This document shows, piece by piece, positions 1 through 8,022 of a DNA stretch of 64,000 nt (positions are counted from its first letter, which is position 1; each line of letters begins with the position of its first letter). The DNA comes from Micromonospora tarapacensis (GTDB lineage Bacteria; Actinomycetota; Actinomycetes; Mycobacteriales; Micromonosporaceae). Position numbers and translations under genes: made by a program. The DNA lies in contig NZ_JAHCDI010000003.1 of NCBI RefSeq assembly GCF_019697375.1, positions 496,001 to 560,000 on the forward strand, read 5' to 3'. The notes below the pieces were generated by a model that saw only the letters and a program-made list of their open reading frames with translations, had not been told where the DNA came from and did no database searches.

Positions 1-789
1 TGGCTGCCCGACGCGCACACCCAGGCCCCGACGGTCGGCAGCGTGCTGCTCGCCGGGGTGCTGCTCAAGATGGGCACGTACGGCCTGATCCGGGTCGCCG
101 TCGGGGTGACCCCGGAGGGTGCCCGCTGGGCGGCACCGGTGCTCGGCGTGCTGGCCGTCGCGGCGATCCTGGTCGGCTCGCTGGTCTGCCTGGCGCAGAC
201 CGAGCTGAAGCGGCTGATCGCGTACTCCAGTGTGGGGCACATGGGCTTCGTGCTGCTCGGGGTCGCCACGCTGACCGCCACCGGCATCCAGGCGGCGCTG
301 ATCGGCAACGTCGCGCACGGCATCATCACCGGCCTGCTGTTCTTCCTGGCCGGGGCGATCAAGGACCGCACCCGCACCGGTGCCCTCCGCGAGCTGTCCG
401 GGCTGCGGGAGACCGCACCACGCCTGTCCGGAATGCTCGCGTTCGCAGCGGTCGCCTCGCTGGGGCTGCCGGGCCTGGCCGGCTTCTGGGGTGAGGCTTT
501 CGCCGTCGTCGCGGCGATCGAGGTGGGCGGTGGGCTGTGGATCACGCTGGCGGTGTTGGCCGCGGCCGGTGGGGCGTTGACGGCGGCGTACCTGCTCCGG
601 TTGCTGCGGCAGGTGACCCATGGCCGGCCCAGTCCCGCCGTCGCCGTGCTCAAGCCCCGGCTGGCCGGTGCCGAGCTGGCCGCCTGGATTCCACTGGTGC
701 TGCTCACGCTGGCCGTCGGGCTGGCTCCGACGCTGGTGCTGGGCGTCGCCGAAGCTCCGGTCGAGGCCCTGGTCGGGGTGTTGCGATGA
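1..789 (+). CDS. nuoM: NADH-quinone oxidoreductase subunit M, 3' part
   Basis: Membrane proton-pumping subunit of respiratory complex I. The frame is open from the first base of the window, so the 5' part of the gene lies outside. The visible part begins with the family hallmark WLPDAH, then GSVLLAGVLLKMG, and contains the conserved Lys in TELKRLIAYSSVGHMGFV of the Proton_antipo_M (Mrp antiporter-like) domain. The rest is a series of hydrophobic helices, as expected for the C-terminal half. nuoN follows 40 bp downstream, which is the usual nuoM-nuoN order at the end of the nuo operon. Identification is firm; the true start cannot be seen. Confidence 0.96.
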   Translation, partial: WLPDAHTQAPTVGSVLLAGVLLKMGTYGLIRVAVGVTPEGARWAAPVLGVLAVAAILVGSLVCLAQTELKRLIAYSSVGHMGFVLLGVATLTATGIQAALIGNVAHGIITGLLFFLAGAIKDRTRTGALRELSGLRETAPRLSGMLAFAAVASLGLPGLAGFWGEAFAVVAAIEVGGGLWITLAVLAAAGGALTAAYLLRLLRQVTHGRPSPAVAVLKPRLAGAELAAWIPLVLLTLAVGLAPTLVLGVAEAPVEALVGVLR

Positions 790-829
790 CGAGGCCGACC
801 GCGCCGCGCGGCGCCGACCGGAGGCAGGC

Positions 830-2296
830 GTGAGCATGGTGCAGAGTGTCGACAACGTGGCGCTGCTGCCGGCGTACCTGGCCGCCGGGACGGCGGTGCT
901 GGTGCTCCTGGTGGACCTGCTGGTGGTCCGTCCGGTGGCCACCGTGACCACGGCGGCCGTCGGGGCGGTCGCCACCGCGGTCGGTGCGGCGGCGGTCGGT
1001 GCCGGTCCCGAGCGGCGTACGTTCTGCGTCGGCACCGACTGCTCGTACGTCTTCGGCGGCCGGGCGGCCCTGGTCGCCGCCCTGGTGGCGCTGCTCGTCC
1101 TCGGGGTGCTGGCGTTGTCCGGGCCGCTGCTGCGGGCCGGGCGGACCCCGGTGGGGGAGTTCTGCTTCCTGCTCGCCTGCTCGATGACCGGTGGCGTGGT
1201 GCTCGGCGCGGCCGGCGACCTGATCACGCTGATCGTGGCGGTGGAGGTGCTCACCCTGCCGCTGTACGTCCTGGTCGGGCTGCGCCGGGGCAGCCTGGCC
1301 AGCGCCGAGGCGGCGGTGACGTTCTTCGTGGTCAGCGTGGTGGCCACCACGCTGACCCTGCTCGGTGCGGCGCTGCTCTACGCGGTCACCGGCGGGCTGC
1401 ACCTGGAGCGGCTGGGCACCCTGCTCGCCGGCCGGCCGGACCTGCTCGACCTGCCGCTGACCACGGTGGCGGTGGCGCTGGTGGTGGCGGGGCTGGCGTT
1501 CAAGGTGGCGGCGGTGCCGTTCCACGCCTGGGCTCCGGCCACGTACGACGGGGCGCCGCTCCCGGTGGCCGCGTACCTGTCGACGGCGTCGAAGCTCGGC
1601 GGGGTGGTCGCCCTGCTGGCCGTCGGGCAGCACGCGCTGCCGCACCAGGTGATCGGTCCGGTGCTGGCCGTGGTCGCGGCGCTGACCATGACCGTGGGTA
1701 ACCTGGTGGCGCTGCGCCAACGGCGGACCGTGCGGCTGCTCGCCTGGTCCTCGGTGGCGCAGGCCGGCTACATCCTCGCCCCGCTCGGCGCGCTGGCCCT
1801 GGCCGCCGACGCCGCTGCCCGCAACGCCGCGTACGCGGCAGCCCTCGCGTACGCCGTCTTCTTCGTGCTGCTGGAGTTGGCGGCCTTCGCCGGCGTGGTG
1901 GCCCTGCGTCCGGCGGGAGCGGACGGCGGCAGCCTGGACGACCTGCGGGGTGCCGCCCACCGGCACCCGTGGCTCGGTGCCGGTCTCGCGTTCGCGCTGG
2001 TCGGGTTGGCCGGCCTGCCGCCGGGCCTGGCCGGGCTGTTCGCCAAGGTGACGGTGGTCCGGTCGCTGCTCGGCAGCGACGCGACCTGGCTCGCCCTGGT
2101 GGTCGCGCTGAACGCGGTCATCGGCCTGGCCTACTACCTGCGGGTCGCCGCGCTGCTCTACGCCCCGGCCGGGAACGCCGTGACGCCCGCGGTCCGGCCG
2201 GCCCGCGCGGTGGCCGCCGCGCTGGCCGTGGTGACCGTGGTCGCCCTGATCGTCGGGTTCGCGCCGCAGGCCGTGCTGGACCTCGCCGGGAGCTGA
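830..2296 (+). CDS. nuoN: NADH-quinone oxidoreductase subunit N
   Basis: Membrane antiporter-like subunit of complex I, 488 residues, last gene of the nuo operon. It is almost wholly hydrophobic with about 14 predicted helices and the family segment TVRLLAWSSVAQAGYIL. GTG 830 is chosen because GGAGGC at 820-825 lies 4 bases upstream; ATG 836, two codons later, is a possible alternative with longer spacing. The open frame extends upstream into nuoM, but that part reads as an out-of-frame shadow. A weak GC hairpin follows the stop. Confidence 0.94.
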   Translation: MSMVQSVDNVALLPAYLAAGTAVLVLLVDLLVVRPVATVTTAAVGAVATAVGAAAVGAGPERRTFCVGTDCSYVFGGRAALVAALVALLVLGVLALSGPLLRAGRTPVGEFCFLLACSMTGGVVLGAAGDLITLIVAVEVLTLPLYVLVGLRRGSLASAEAAVTFFVVSVVATTLTLLGAALLYAVTGGLHLERLGTLLAGRPDLLDLPLTTVAVALVVAGLAFKVAAVPFHAWAPATYDGAPLPVAAYLSTASKLGGVVALLAVGQHALPHQVIGPVLAVVAALTMTVGNLVALRQRRTVRLLAWSSVAQAGYILAPLGALALAADAAARNAAYAAALAYAVFFVLLELAAFAGVVALRPAGADGGSLDDLRGAAHRHPWLGAGLAFALVGLAGLPPGLAGLFAKVTVVRSLLGSDATWLALVVALNAVIGLAYYLRVAALLYAPAGNAVTPAVRPARAVAAALAVVTVVALIVGFAPQAVLDLAGS

Positions 2297-2308
2297 ACCG
2301 CGCACTCG

Positions 2309-2329
2309 CCGGCGGCGGAACCCCGCCGG
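2309..2329 (+). terminator. weak hairpin after nuoN
   Basis: A 7-bp stem, CCGGCGG (2309-2315) with CCGCCGG (2323-2329), lies 13 bp after the nuoN stop. There is no T-run. It is plausible as the end of the nuo operon but short. Confidence 0.4.
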
Positions 2330-2455
2330 TCCGGGGGCCATTCCCGCTCGTGACCGTCATTCAGGTAACTCTCAGTCATGAGACGGATGGTTGACGGGTA
2401 CCAGCTTGTTGTACCGGTCAGCGGATCCACGCATCCGTGCACCGAAGGAGTGATC

Positions 2456-3331
2456 GTGCACCACAACCGTCTGAAGACCGCCGCGCTGCTCGGCCTGCTC
2501 ACCTCACTGATCCTGGCGGTGGGCTACTGGTTCGGCGGCAGTGGCGGCCTGGTCGTCGCAGTTGCCGTGTCGCTGGTGATGAACGGCGTCACCTACTTCT
2601 ACTCGGACAAGTTGGCACTGCGCTCGATGCGGGCGCAACCGGTCACCGAGGCGCAGTTCCCGGAGCTGTACCGCATGGTGCGGGAGTTGGCCACCGAGGC
2701 CCGGCAGCCGATGCCTCGGCTGTACGTGAGTCCGACCGCCCAGCCCAACGCGTTCGCCACGGGGCGCAACCCGCAGCACGCGGCGGTCTGCGTCACCCAG
2801 GGAATCGTCGAGATCCTCGACTACCGCGAGCTGCGGGGCGTCATCGGGCACGAGCTGTCGCACGTCTACAACCGGGACATCCTCATTTCCAGCGTGGCGG
2901 CCGGTCTGGCCGGCATCATCACCCTGCTGGCGAACCTCGCCCTGTTCATCCCGCTGGGCGGCAACAGTGACGAGGACGGGCCGAACCCGCTCGTACTGCT
3001 GCTCACCATCATCCTGGGACCGATCGCCGCGACCGTCATCCAGTTGGCGATCAGCCGGAGCCGGGAGTTCCAGGCGGACGCCTCCGGCGCCGAACTCACC
3101 CGGGACCCGCTCGCACTGGCCAGCGCCCTGCGGAAGATCCACATGGGTGCCCAGCGCCGGCCGTTGCCGGCCGAGGGCCAGCTCACCAGCACGGCACACC
3201 TGATGATCGCCAACCCCTTCAAGGGGGGCGGGGTGGCCGCGCTCTTCGCCACCCACCCGAAGATGGAGGAGCGCGTCGCCCGGCTGGAGCGGATGGCCAG
3301 CCAGCTGGGCCCGGTCCGGCACCAGCGCTGA
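2456..3331 (+). CDS. htpX: HtpX-family membrane zinc metalloprotease
   Basis: M48-family protease of membrane protein quality control, 291 residues, the normal family length. Two N-terminal hydrophobic helices (about 8-45) are followed by the zinc motif HELSH at 132-136. Two more helices come next, then [13 protein letters not shown], which carries the third zinc ligand Glu. GTG 2456 (protein starts with HHNRLKT) is chosen because GAAGGAG at 2444-2450 is correctly spaced; longer upstream starts add non-family sequence. A GGTAC-N9-GTACC inverted repeat lies upstream at 2397-2415 and could be regulatory. An 11-bp hairpin terminator follows. Confidence 0.93.
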   Translation: MHHNRLKTAALLGLLTSLILAVGYWFGGSGGLVVAVAVSLVMNGVTYFYSDKLALRSMRAQPVTEAQFPELYRMVRELATEARQPMPRLYVSPTAQPNAFATGRNPQHAAVCVTQGIVEILDYRELRGVIGHELSHVYNRDILISSVAAGLAGIITLLANLALFIPLGGNSDEDGPNPLVLLLTIILGPIAATVIQLAISRSREFQADASGAELTRDPLALASALRKIHMGAQRRPLPAEGQLTSTAHLMIANPFKGGGVAALFATHPKMEERVARLERMASQLGPVRHQR

Positions 3332-3348
3332 CCCGACCAACCCCTGCG

Positions 3349-3380
3349 CCGCCCGCGCCCGGTCCGCCCGGCGCGGGCGG
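3349..3380 (+). terminator. terminator after htpX
   Basis: Perfect 11-bp GC stem, CCGCCCGCGCC (3349-3359) with GGCGCGGGCGG (3370-3380), and a 10-base loop, 17 bp past the htpX stop. Confidence 0.7.
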
Positions 3381-3483
3381 TGCTCGTCCAGCCAGGTGTG
3401 AGCGCGCTAACCGTACTGCCGGCCGGGTCCCGGGCGTTAGGGTCTAAACGACTCTCGCTCATTACATCTCCTGGAGGTCTCCC

Positions 3484-4742
3484 GTGCTCGGGCTGCGCCG
3501 ATACCTGGATGTCTGGCAGGTCCCGGGCGCACCTACGCTGCTGATCACCGGCATCATCGGCCGGCTCGGGATCGGCATGACTCCGCTGGCGCTGCTGCTC
3601 GTCGTGGAAGAGGTCACCGGCCGGTACTCGCTGGCCGCCCTGGCCGGCGGCTGCTATGCCCTCTCCGGTGCCGCGCTGAGCCCGGTGGCGGGGCGGATCG
3701 CCGACCGGATCGGCCCGACCCCGGTGCTGCTCGGCACCGGGGTCGCCCACCCGTTGGCCCTGATCGGGCTGCTCTGGTCGGCCCGCTCCGACGCCGTGCC
3801 CTTCACGCTGGTCCTGCTCGCCGCCGCGCTGGCCGGCGCGACATACCCACCGATGACCGCCGCGATCCGCGGCGCCTGGAACGACCTGACCAGTGTCGAC
3901 ACCGGCCGGTACCACCTGCGCAACACGGCGCTCGCCGCGGAGACCACCCTGTTCGAGGTCGTCTTCGTGCTCGGTCCCCTGCTGGTGGCCGGGTTCGTGC
4001 TGGCCGCCGACGCGGGGCGGCGCTCGTCGGCGCGGCGGTGGTGACCCTGGGCGGCACCGTGGCGGTGGCGCTCGGCCAGACGATGCGCGGCTGGCGACCG
4101 CATGCCCGGGAGCACCACGCCCGAGGGCTCGGCCCGCTGCGGGTGGCCGGCTTTCCGGCGCTGCTGCTCTGCGTGGCCAGCCTCGGCATCGCCTTCGGGG
4201 CGGCGGGCGTGACCGTCCCGGCCTTCGCCACCCGGTACACGCCGGACGACCCGGACAGTCTCGCCGGCGTGCTGCTGGCCGTCTGGGGGATCGGCAGCGC
4301 GATCGGTGGACTCTGGTTCGGCGTCCGCCGGCCCGCGCGCAACATGACCCGCCTGTTCGCCTGGCTGCTCGCCGGGGTCGCCGGCAGCTTCGCCGTCTTC
4401 GCCGTGATGCCCACGCCGGGTGCGCTGGGCCTCGCCCTGCTGATCGGCGGGGCCACCATCGCGCCGGCCCTGACCCTGGAGAACACGCTGGTCGGGCGGA
4501 TCTCGCCGAACGGGATGCTGAACGAGGCGTACACCTGGGTGGTGACCATGTCGGTCGGGGCGAGCGCGCTGGGCGGCGCCGTGTCCGGACTGATCGTCGA
4601 CCACGCCGGCGGCGTCGGTTGGGCCTTCCTGTTCGCCGGGGCGGCGGTGGCCGCCGGTGCCGGGGTCGCCGCCCTGCCCGCCGGCCCCATCGCCCGAGCG
4701 GAAGCCGCCACGGTACGCCTGGACGCCCCGGCCACCGTCTGA
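3484..4742 (+). CDS. MFS transporter, interrupted by one frameshift
   Basis: Major facilitator superfamily membrane protein of about 418 residues if repaired. GTG 3484 has GGAGG at 3473-3477. The first frame runs to a stop at 4044 and the second continues to 4742. Residues before the break (about 177) hold six hydrophobic helices with a typical helix 2-3 loop (GRIADRIGPTPVLLGT); the second half holds the remaining helices. The reading switches at the GGGG run 4014-4017. Adding one G gives a smooth join, ADAGAALVGAAVVTLGG, so the simplest explanation is one missing G, either a real mutation or a base-calling error. Substrate unknown. If the sequence is right, only an N-terminal half-transporter is made. 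Confidence 0.8.
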
Positions 4743-4770
4743 CCGGGCCACCGGTGGGTATGCCGTCGGC

Positions 4771-4866
4771 GTGTTCGCCTACTTCTCGAACCGGCTGGGC
4801 TGTCTGGGCTCGATCCTGGTCAGCGCGATCCTGACCGTGGTGCTGCTGCTGGTCTTCGGCCGCTGA
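4771..4866 (+). CDS. small single-helix membrane protein (31 aa)
   Basis: A 31-residue open frame starting at GTG 4771, 28 bp after the MFS stop. It reads FAYFSNRLGCLG followed by a strongly hydrophobic stretch SILVSAILTVVLLLVFG, so one transmembrane helix with a short positively charged head. The shape resembles small conserved actinobacterial membrane proteins. There is no clear ribosome-binding site, and function is unknown. It was kept because hydrophobic patterning ends exactly at the stop and it sits between two genes in an otherwise empty gap. Confidence 0.5.
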   Translation: MFAYFSNRLGCLGSILVSAILTVVLLLVFGR

Positions 4867-4893
4867 CCCTGGCTCGGTCGCTGACCTTCCCGG

Positions 4894-5556
4894 TCAGGGC
4901 CGCAGCGCGCGGAGCACGTGGTCGACGAGCGCGTCGGCGTACGCGGGGGTGAGTGGCGCGGAGCGCAGCAGCCAGCGCTGGTACAGCGGCGCGTAGAGGA
5001 GTTCGAGGGCCAGGTCCAGGTCGGCGTCACCGCGGATCTGCCCGGCCCGCTGCGCGCTGCGCAGCCGCTCCTTCTTGGCTTCGTCCACCGGGGCCGCCAG
5101 CCGCTCCCGGTACTGCGCCGCCAACCCGGGATCGGCCACGATCTCCAGGTTGAGTGCCCGGATCGGCGCCTCGAAGGCAGGATCGGCGAACTCCGCGACG
5201 GTGGCCCGCAGCACACTCCTCAGGTCGGCCTCGATGTCGCCCGTGTCGGGCAGCGTCACGCCGCCGGTTCCCTCGCTCAACGCCAGGAACGCGTCGAAGA
5301 CCACGGCACCCTTGGACCGCCACCATCGGTAGATCGTCTGCTTGCCCACCCCGGCCCGCGCCGCGATCGCCTCGATGGTCAGCTTGGGGTAGCCGACCTC
5401 GGAGACCAGTTCGCGGGTGGCCCGCAGGACGGCCGCTCGGCTCCGCTCGCTACGCCGCGCCGGATCGGGTCGCCGGCCCGGTGGCGCGTCGCGCTCGGGC
5501 CGCGCCGCCTCGCCGGGCCGGCCTGCCTCGCCGGGTCGCTTCGGGGTGGAGGGCAT
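4894..5556 (-). CDS. TetR/AcrR family transcriptional regulator
   Basis: DNA-binding repressor, 220 residues. A charged Pro/Arg/Glu-rich head (1-35) precedes the TetR helix-turn-helix (about 38-83), with LTIEAIAARAGVGKQTIYRWW at its core; the C-terminal all-helical ligand domain resembles the TetR_C_11 type. It is divergently transcribed from the dehydrogenase at 5675. The start has no Shine-Dalgarno sequence. A TAGGCT hexamer (5568-5563) ends 6 bases before ATG 5556, so the mRNA is probably leaderless. A palindromic operator covers the place where the -35 should be, suggesting autorepression. Confidence 0.9.
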   Translation of the reverse strand: MPSTPKRPGEAGRPGEAARPERDAPPGRRPDPARRSERSRAAVLRATRELVSEVGYPKLTIEAIAARAGVGKQTIYRWWRSKGAVVFDAFLALSEGTGGVTLPDTGDIEADLRSVLRATVAEFADPAFEAPIRALNLEIVADPGLAAQYRERLAAPVDEAKKERLRSAQRAGQIRGDADLDLALELLYAPLYQRWLLRSAPLTPAYADALVDHVLRALRP

Positions 5557-5580
5557 GCGCAGAGCCTATCCGAATCGAGA

Positions 5581-5597
5581 CGAGACGGTCCGTCTTG
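5581..5597. promoter_or_regulatory. operator 1 over the tetR promoter
   Basis: CGAGACGGTCCGTCTTG, an 8-1-8 palindrome with one mismatch, nearly identical to the site at 5632. On the minus strand it lies over the -35 zone of the tetR promoter, whose -10 TAGGCT is at 5568-5563. A TTGACG hexamer (5595-5600) overlaps its right end and could be the -35 of the rightward promoter. Confidence 0.75.
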
Positions 5598-5631
5598 ACG
5601 ATCTACCAGGGATGGCGCAGACTGGACAATG

Positions 5632-5648
5632 CGAGACGGTCCGTCTCG
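5632..5648. promoter_or_regulatory. operator 2 in front of the dehydrogenase gene
   Basis: CGAGACGGTCCGTCTCG, a perfect 8-1-8 palindrome 51 bp from operator 1 (about five helical turns). It sits just after the likely start of the rightward transcript (TTGACG 5595-5600, CAGACT 5618-5623, 17-base spacer) and 27 bp before ATG 5675. Binding here would block transcription of the dehydrogenase gene. Confidence 0.75.
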
Positions 5649-5674
5649 TCTCGTAAGCGAAGGTGGTGGGGACG

Positions 5675-6496
5675 ATGACAGAACCTCGGGTGTGGTTCAT
5701 CACCGGCGCGACGCGCGGCCTGGGCCGGGCGGTCGCCGAGGCGGCGCTGGCCACGGGCGATCGGGTCATCGGTGCGGCGCGCGACATCGGCCCGCTGGCG
5801 GAACTGGCCGGGCGCTACCCGGACAACCTGGTCAGCCTGCCGCTCGACGTGGCCGACCGGCCCGCGGTCGGTCAGGCGGTCGACCGGGCGGCGGCCACCT
5901 TCGGCCGGCTCGACGTGGTGGTCAACAACGCCGGCGGCCTGCTGCTCGGCATGCTGGAGGAGACAACCGAGGAGCAGATCCGGCGGCACTTCGACGTCAA
6001 CTTCTTCGGCGCCGTCTGGGTCACCCAGGCGGTCATCCCGCACCTGCGCGCCCAGGGCTCCGGCCGTCTGCTTCAGGTCACCTCGATGGGCAGCGGTGGC
6101 GGGGTGGCCTCGGTCGGTCCGTACGCGGCCGGCAAGGCGGCGCTCGACGCGCTCAGCCAATCCGTCGCGATGGAACTCGAACCCTTCGGCATCAGGGTGA
6201 CCATCGTGCAACCGGGCGGCTACGACACCGGCCTCTACACGGTGGGAACGACGGCGACGACGCCCGACCCGGCGTACGAACCACTACGGCAGAAGCTGGC
6301 CGAACTCTGGGGCGACGACGCCGGCCCCGCCCCCGGGACCGCCGCGCCCGTCATCATGGCGCTGGTGGGCCTGCCGGATCCGCCGCTGCGCCTGATCGTC
6401 GGCAGCCGCTCGTACGACCTCGTGCAGCAGATGGAACAGGCCAGGGTTGCGGAGTACCGCTCCTGGGAGCAGTTGAGCCGTCAGGCACCCGGCTGA
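5675..6496 (+). CDS. short-chain dehydrogenase/reductase (SDR)
   Basis: NAD(P)-dependent oxidoreductase of the classical SDR family, 273 residues. Visible motifs are the cofactor glycine motif TGATRGLG (10-17), NNAG (84-87), catalytic Ser137, and the YxxxK pair Tyr150/Lys154. ATG 5675 is chosen over in-frame GTG 5663, with the G-rich stretch just upstream as ribosome-binding site. The divergent TetR gene and two shared operators make this the likely target of that repressor. The substrate cannot be read from the sequence; a xenobiotic or small aldehyde/ketone is a guess from the TetR-SDR arrangement. Confidence 0.9.
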   Translation: MTEPRVWFITGATRGLGRAVAEAALATGDRVIGAARDIGPLAELAGRYPDNLVSLPLDVADRPAVGQAVDRAAATFGRLDVVVNNAGGLLLGMLEETTEEQIRRHFDVNFFGAVWVTQAVIPHLRAQGSGRLLQVTSMGSGGGVASVGPYAAGKAALDALSQSVAMELEPFGIRVTIVQPGGYDTGLYTVGTTATTPDPAYEPLRQKLAELWGDDAGPAPGTAAPVIMALVGLPDPPLRLIVGSRSYDLVQQMEQARVAEYRSWEQLSRQAPG

Positions 6497-6528
6497 GCGC
6501 CCTCGCCGGCCAGGCGCCTGCCGCCCGC

Positions 6529-6584
6529 CCGGCCCGCCGCCAGCCGCCGCCGGAGATGCCGGACGTGCTGGCGGCGCGGGCCGG
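6529..6584. terminator. bidirectional terminator between SDR gene and yajQ
   Basis: Long GC stem between two converging genes: 6529-6544 (CCGGCCC then GCCGCCAGC) pairs with 6567-6584, with a two-base bulge. It can serve both strands. Confidence 0.65.
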
Positions 6585-6596
6585 TTCCGGGACGCC

Positions 6597-7091
6597 TCAG
6601 CGGTAGTTGTCGAACTGGAGGGCGACGCCGAAGTCCTCGCCCTTCAGCAGGGTGATGACGGCCTGCAGGTCGTCCTTCTTCTTGCCGGTGACGCGCAGTT
6701 GGTCACCCTGGATCTGGGCCTGGACCCCCTTGGGGCCCTCGTCCCGGATCTTCTTGCTGATTGCCTTGGCCTTGTCCTGGTCGATCCCCTGGATCACCTT
6801 GGCGTCGATCTTGAAAACCTTGCCCGAGGAACGCGGATCGCCCGCGTCCAGCGACTTGAGCGAGATGTTGCGCTTGATCAGCTTCTCCTTGAAGACGTCC
6901 AACGCGGCGCGTACGCGCTCCTCGGTCTCTGCCTGGAGGCTGATCGCCTCCTCGCCCGACCAGGAGATCTCCGCGCCGGTGCCCCGGAAGTCGAACCGCG
7001 TCCCGAGCTCCTTCACCGCCTGACGGACGGCGTTGTCGACCTCCTGGCGATCGACCTTGCTCACGATGTCGAACGACGGGTTCGCTGCCAT
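6597..7091 (-). CDS. YajQ family protein (UPF0234)
   Basis: Small cytoplasmic protein of the YajQ family, 164 residues, the usual length. It begins [24 protein letters not shown] and has the RGTGAEI and [15 protein letters not shown] segments of the two half-domains. Some YajQ members bind nucleotides or cyclic-di-GMP; whether this one does is not known, though a GGDEF-EAL protein lies 3 kb away. ATG 7091 is chosen because AGGAG lies 7 bases upstream; ATG 7097 is too close to it. Confidence 0.92.
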   Translation of the reverse strand: MAANPSFDIVSKVDRQEVDNAVRQAVKELGTRFDFRGTGAEISWSGEEAISLQAETEERVRAALDVFKEKLIKRNISLKSLDAGDPRSSGKVFKIDAKVIQGIDQDKAKAISKKIRDEGPKGVQAQIQGDQLRVTGKKKDDLQAVITLLKGEDFGVALQFDNYR

Positions 7092-7171
7092 ACTCATACT
7101 CCTGCTGTCCGGCCGGTCTGGGATCTTTTGGCCCCTGTTGCCCAGGGGTGTGACCCCCTGACGGTACCCGC

Positions 7172-7202
7172 TTGCGGACCCGGCGGGTCGAGCCGCTATC
7201 CT
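7172..7202 (+). promoter_or_regulatory. putative promoter of tRNA-Tyr
   Basis: TTGCGG (7172-7177), 19-base spacer, TATCCT (7197-7202), with the tRNA beginning 39 bases later. The long spacer lowers confidence. Confidence 0.45.
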
Positions 7203-7240
7203 TGCTTCCGCCGCCGCGCCACGGTGCGGTGGTATGCCCT

Positions 7241-7324
7241 GGCGGGTTGCCCGAGCGGCCAATGGGAGCGGACTGTAAATCCGTCGCGAAAGCTACAGAG
7301 GTTCGAATCCTCTACCCGCCACCA
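7241..7324 (+). tRNA. tRNA-Tyr (anticodon GTA)
   Basis: 84 bases including an encoded CCA. The acceptor arms GGCGGGT and ACCCGCC pair fully, the anticodon loop CTGTAAA gives GTA, there is a long class II variable arm as expected for bacterial tRNA-Tyr, and the T-loop is GTTCGAATC. It is the only one of the four tRNAs here with CCA encoded. An integrase remnant begins just downstream, so its 3' end is a likely old attachment site. Confidence 0.95.
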
Positions 7325-7333
7325 GGTGCAGAC

Positions 7334-7371
7334 ACGGCCCCTGACCAGCAGAGATGCTGATCGGGGGCCGT
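7334..7371 (+). terminator. terminator after tRNA-Tyr
   Basis: 17-bp stem (7334-7350 with 7355-7371, two G-T pairs) with loop GAGA, followed by TCTCGTT. It ends the tRNA-Tyr transcript. Confidence 0.75.
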
Positions 7372-7377
7372 TCTCGT

Positions 7378-7949
7378 TGGGCTAGCCCGGTCCGGGGCGA
7401 GTTCAGCTCGTTGCGACTCGCCGCGCTGCTGGAGGCGGTGAGATCTCTCGGTGAACGCGCCGACAAGGGCACCGCCTTCCTCGGCTGCCGCTACTACGCG
7501 GGAATGCGTCCCCGCCGGGGCCGCCGACCTCCGTCGCGAGGACGGCGCCCTGGCCGGCCGGTGTACCGACGGTGGCACCGATGTGGTCCCCGCGGGCACA
7601 TCGCCGCGGGCCGGCTCGCGCTGGACCGACGACGGCGGCTCCCACGAGCGGCGCGGCCTGAAACACCGGAGGGGGGCCGCGACCCGCACGGCCCCGATCC
7701 CGCCTCGTCGAGCTGCTCTGCGTACACGTCGACGACAACGTGGTTGCTCCGGATGGTCGCTTCGCCGCTGGCCCGCCGACCGCACGACCTCCACCACAGG
7801 GCAGCCTCGCTCTGGCTGACGGCGTCCCGCCCACCGAGGTAGCCCGCCTCCTGGGCCACGGTGTAGCCGTCCTGCTCCGCGTCTGCGCCAACTGTGTCGA
7901 CGGCGGCGACGACACCATGAACGACAAGATCGGCGACGCCCTCGGATGA
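7378..7949 (+). pseudogene. decayed tyrosine recombinase (phage/ICE-type integrase)
   Basis: Pieces of an actinobacterial integrase catalytic domain appear in order but in different frames. LLEAVRSLGERADKGTAFLGCRYYAGMRP is in frame with 7378. AADLRREDGALAG and WTDDGGSHERRGLKHR...RTAPIPP are in a second frame (about 7515-7700). VAPDGRF is in a third (about 7740), SPLARRPHDLHH returns to the first (7765-7797), and PPTEVARLLGHGVAVLLRVCANCVDGG runs from about 7820 to the stop at 7949. At least four frameshifts and a missing middle segment are needed to explain it. The catalytic Arg of the usual DLRH motif is His (codon 7792-7794), and the catalytic Tyr expected in VYAxC is Cys (TGC 7884-7886). 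It cannot encode an active enzyme. Confidence 0.85.
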
Positions 7950-8022
7950 CGTTGCAACCGACACGGCGATCTTCGCCGGCGCCTGCTGTGTGGATGTGGA
8001 CGAGATGCGCTAGAAGGAGGGA

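Noticed and set aside
4010..4044. Programmed ribosomal frameshift in the MFS gene
   Set aside because: No slippery heptamer or following pseudoknot is evident, and the same one-G deficit occurs in two unrelated genes, so an indel or sequencing error is simpler.
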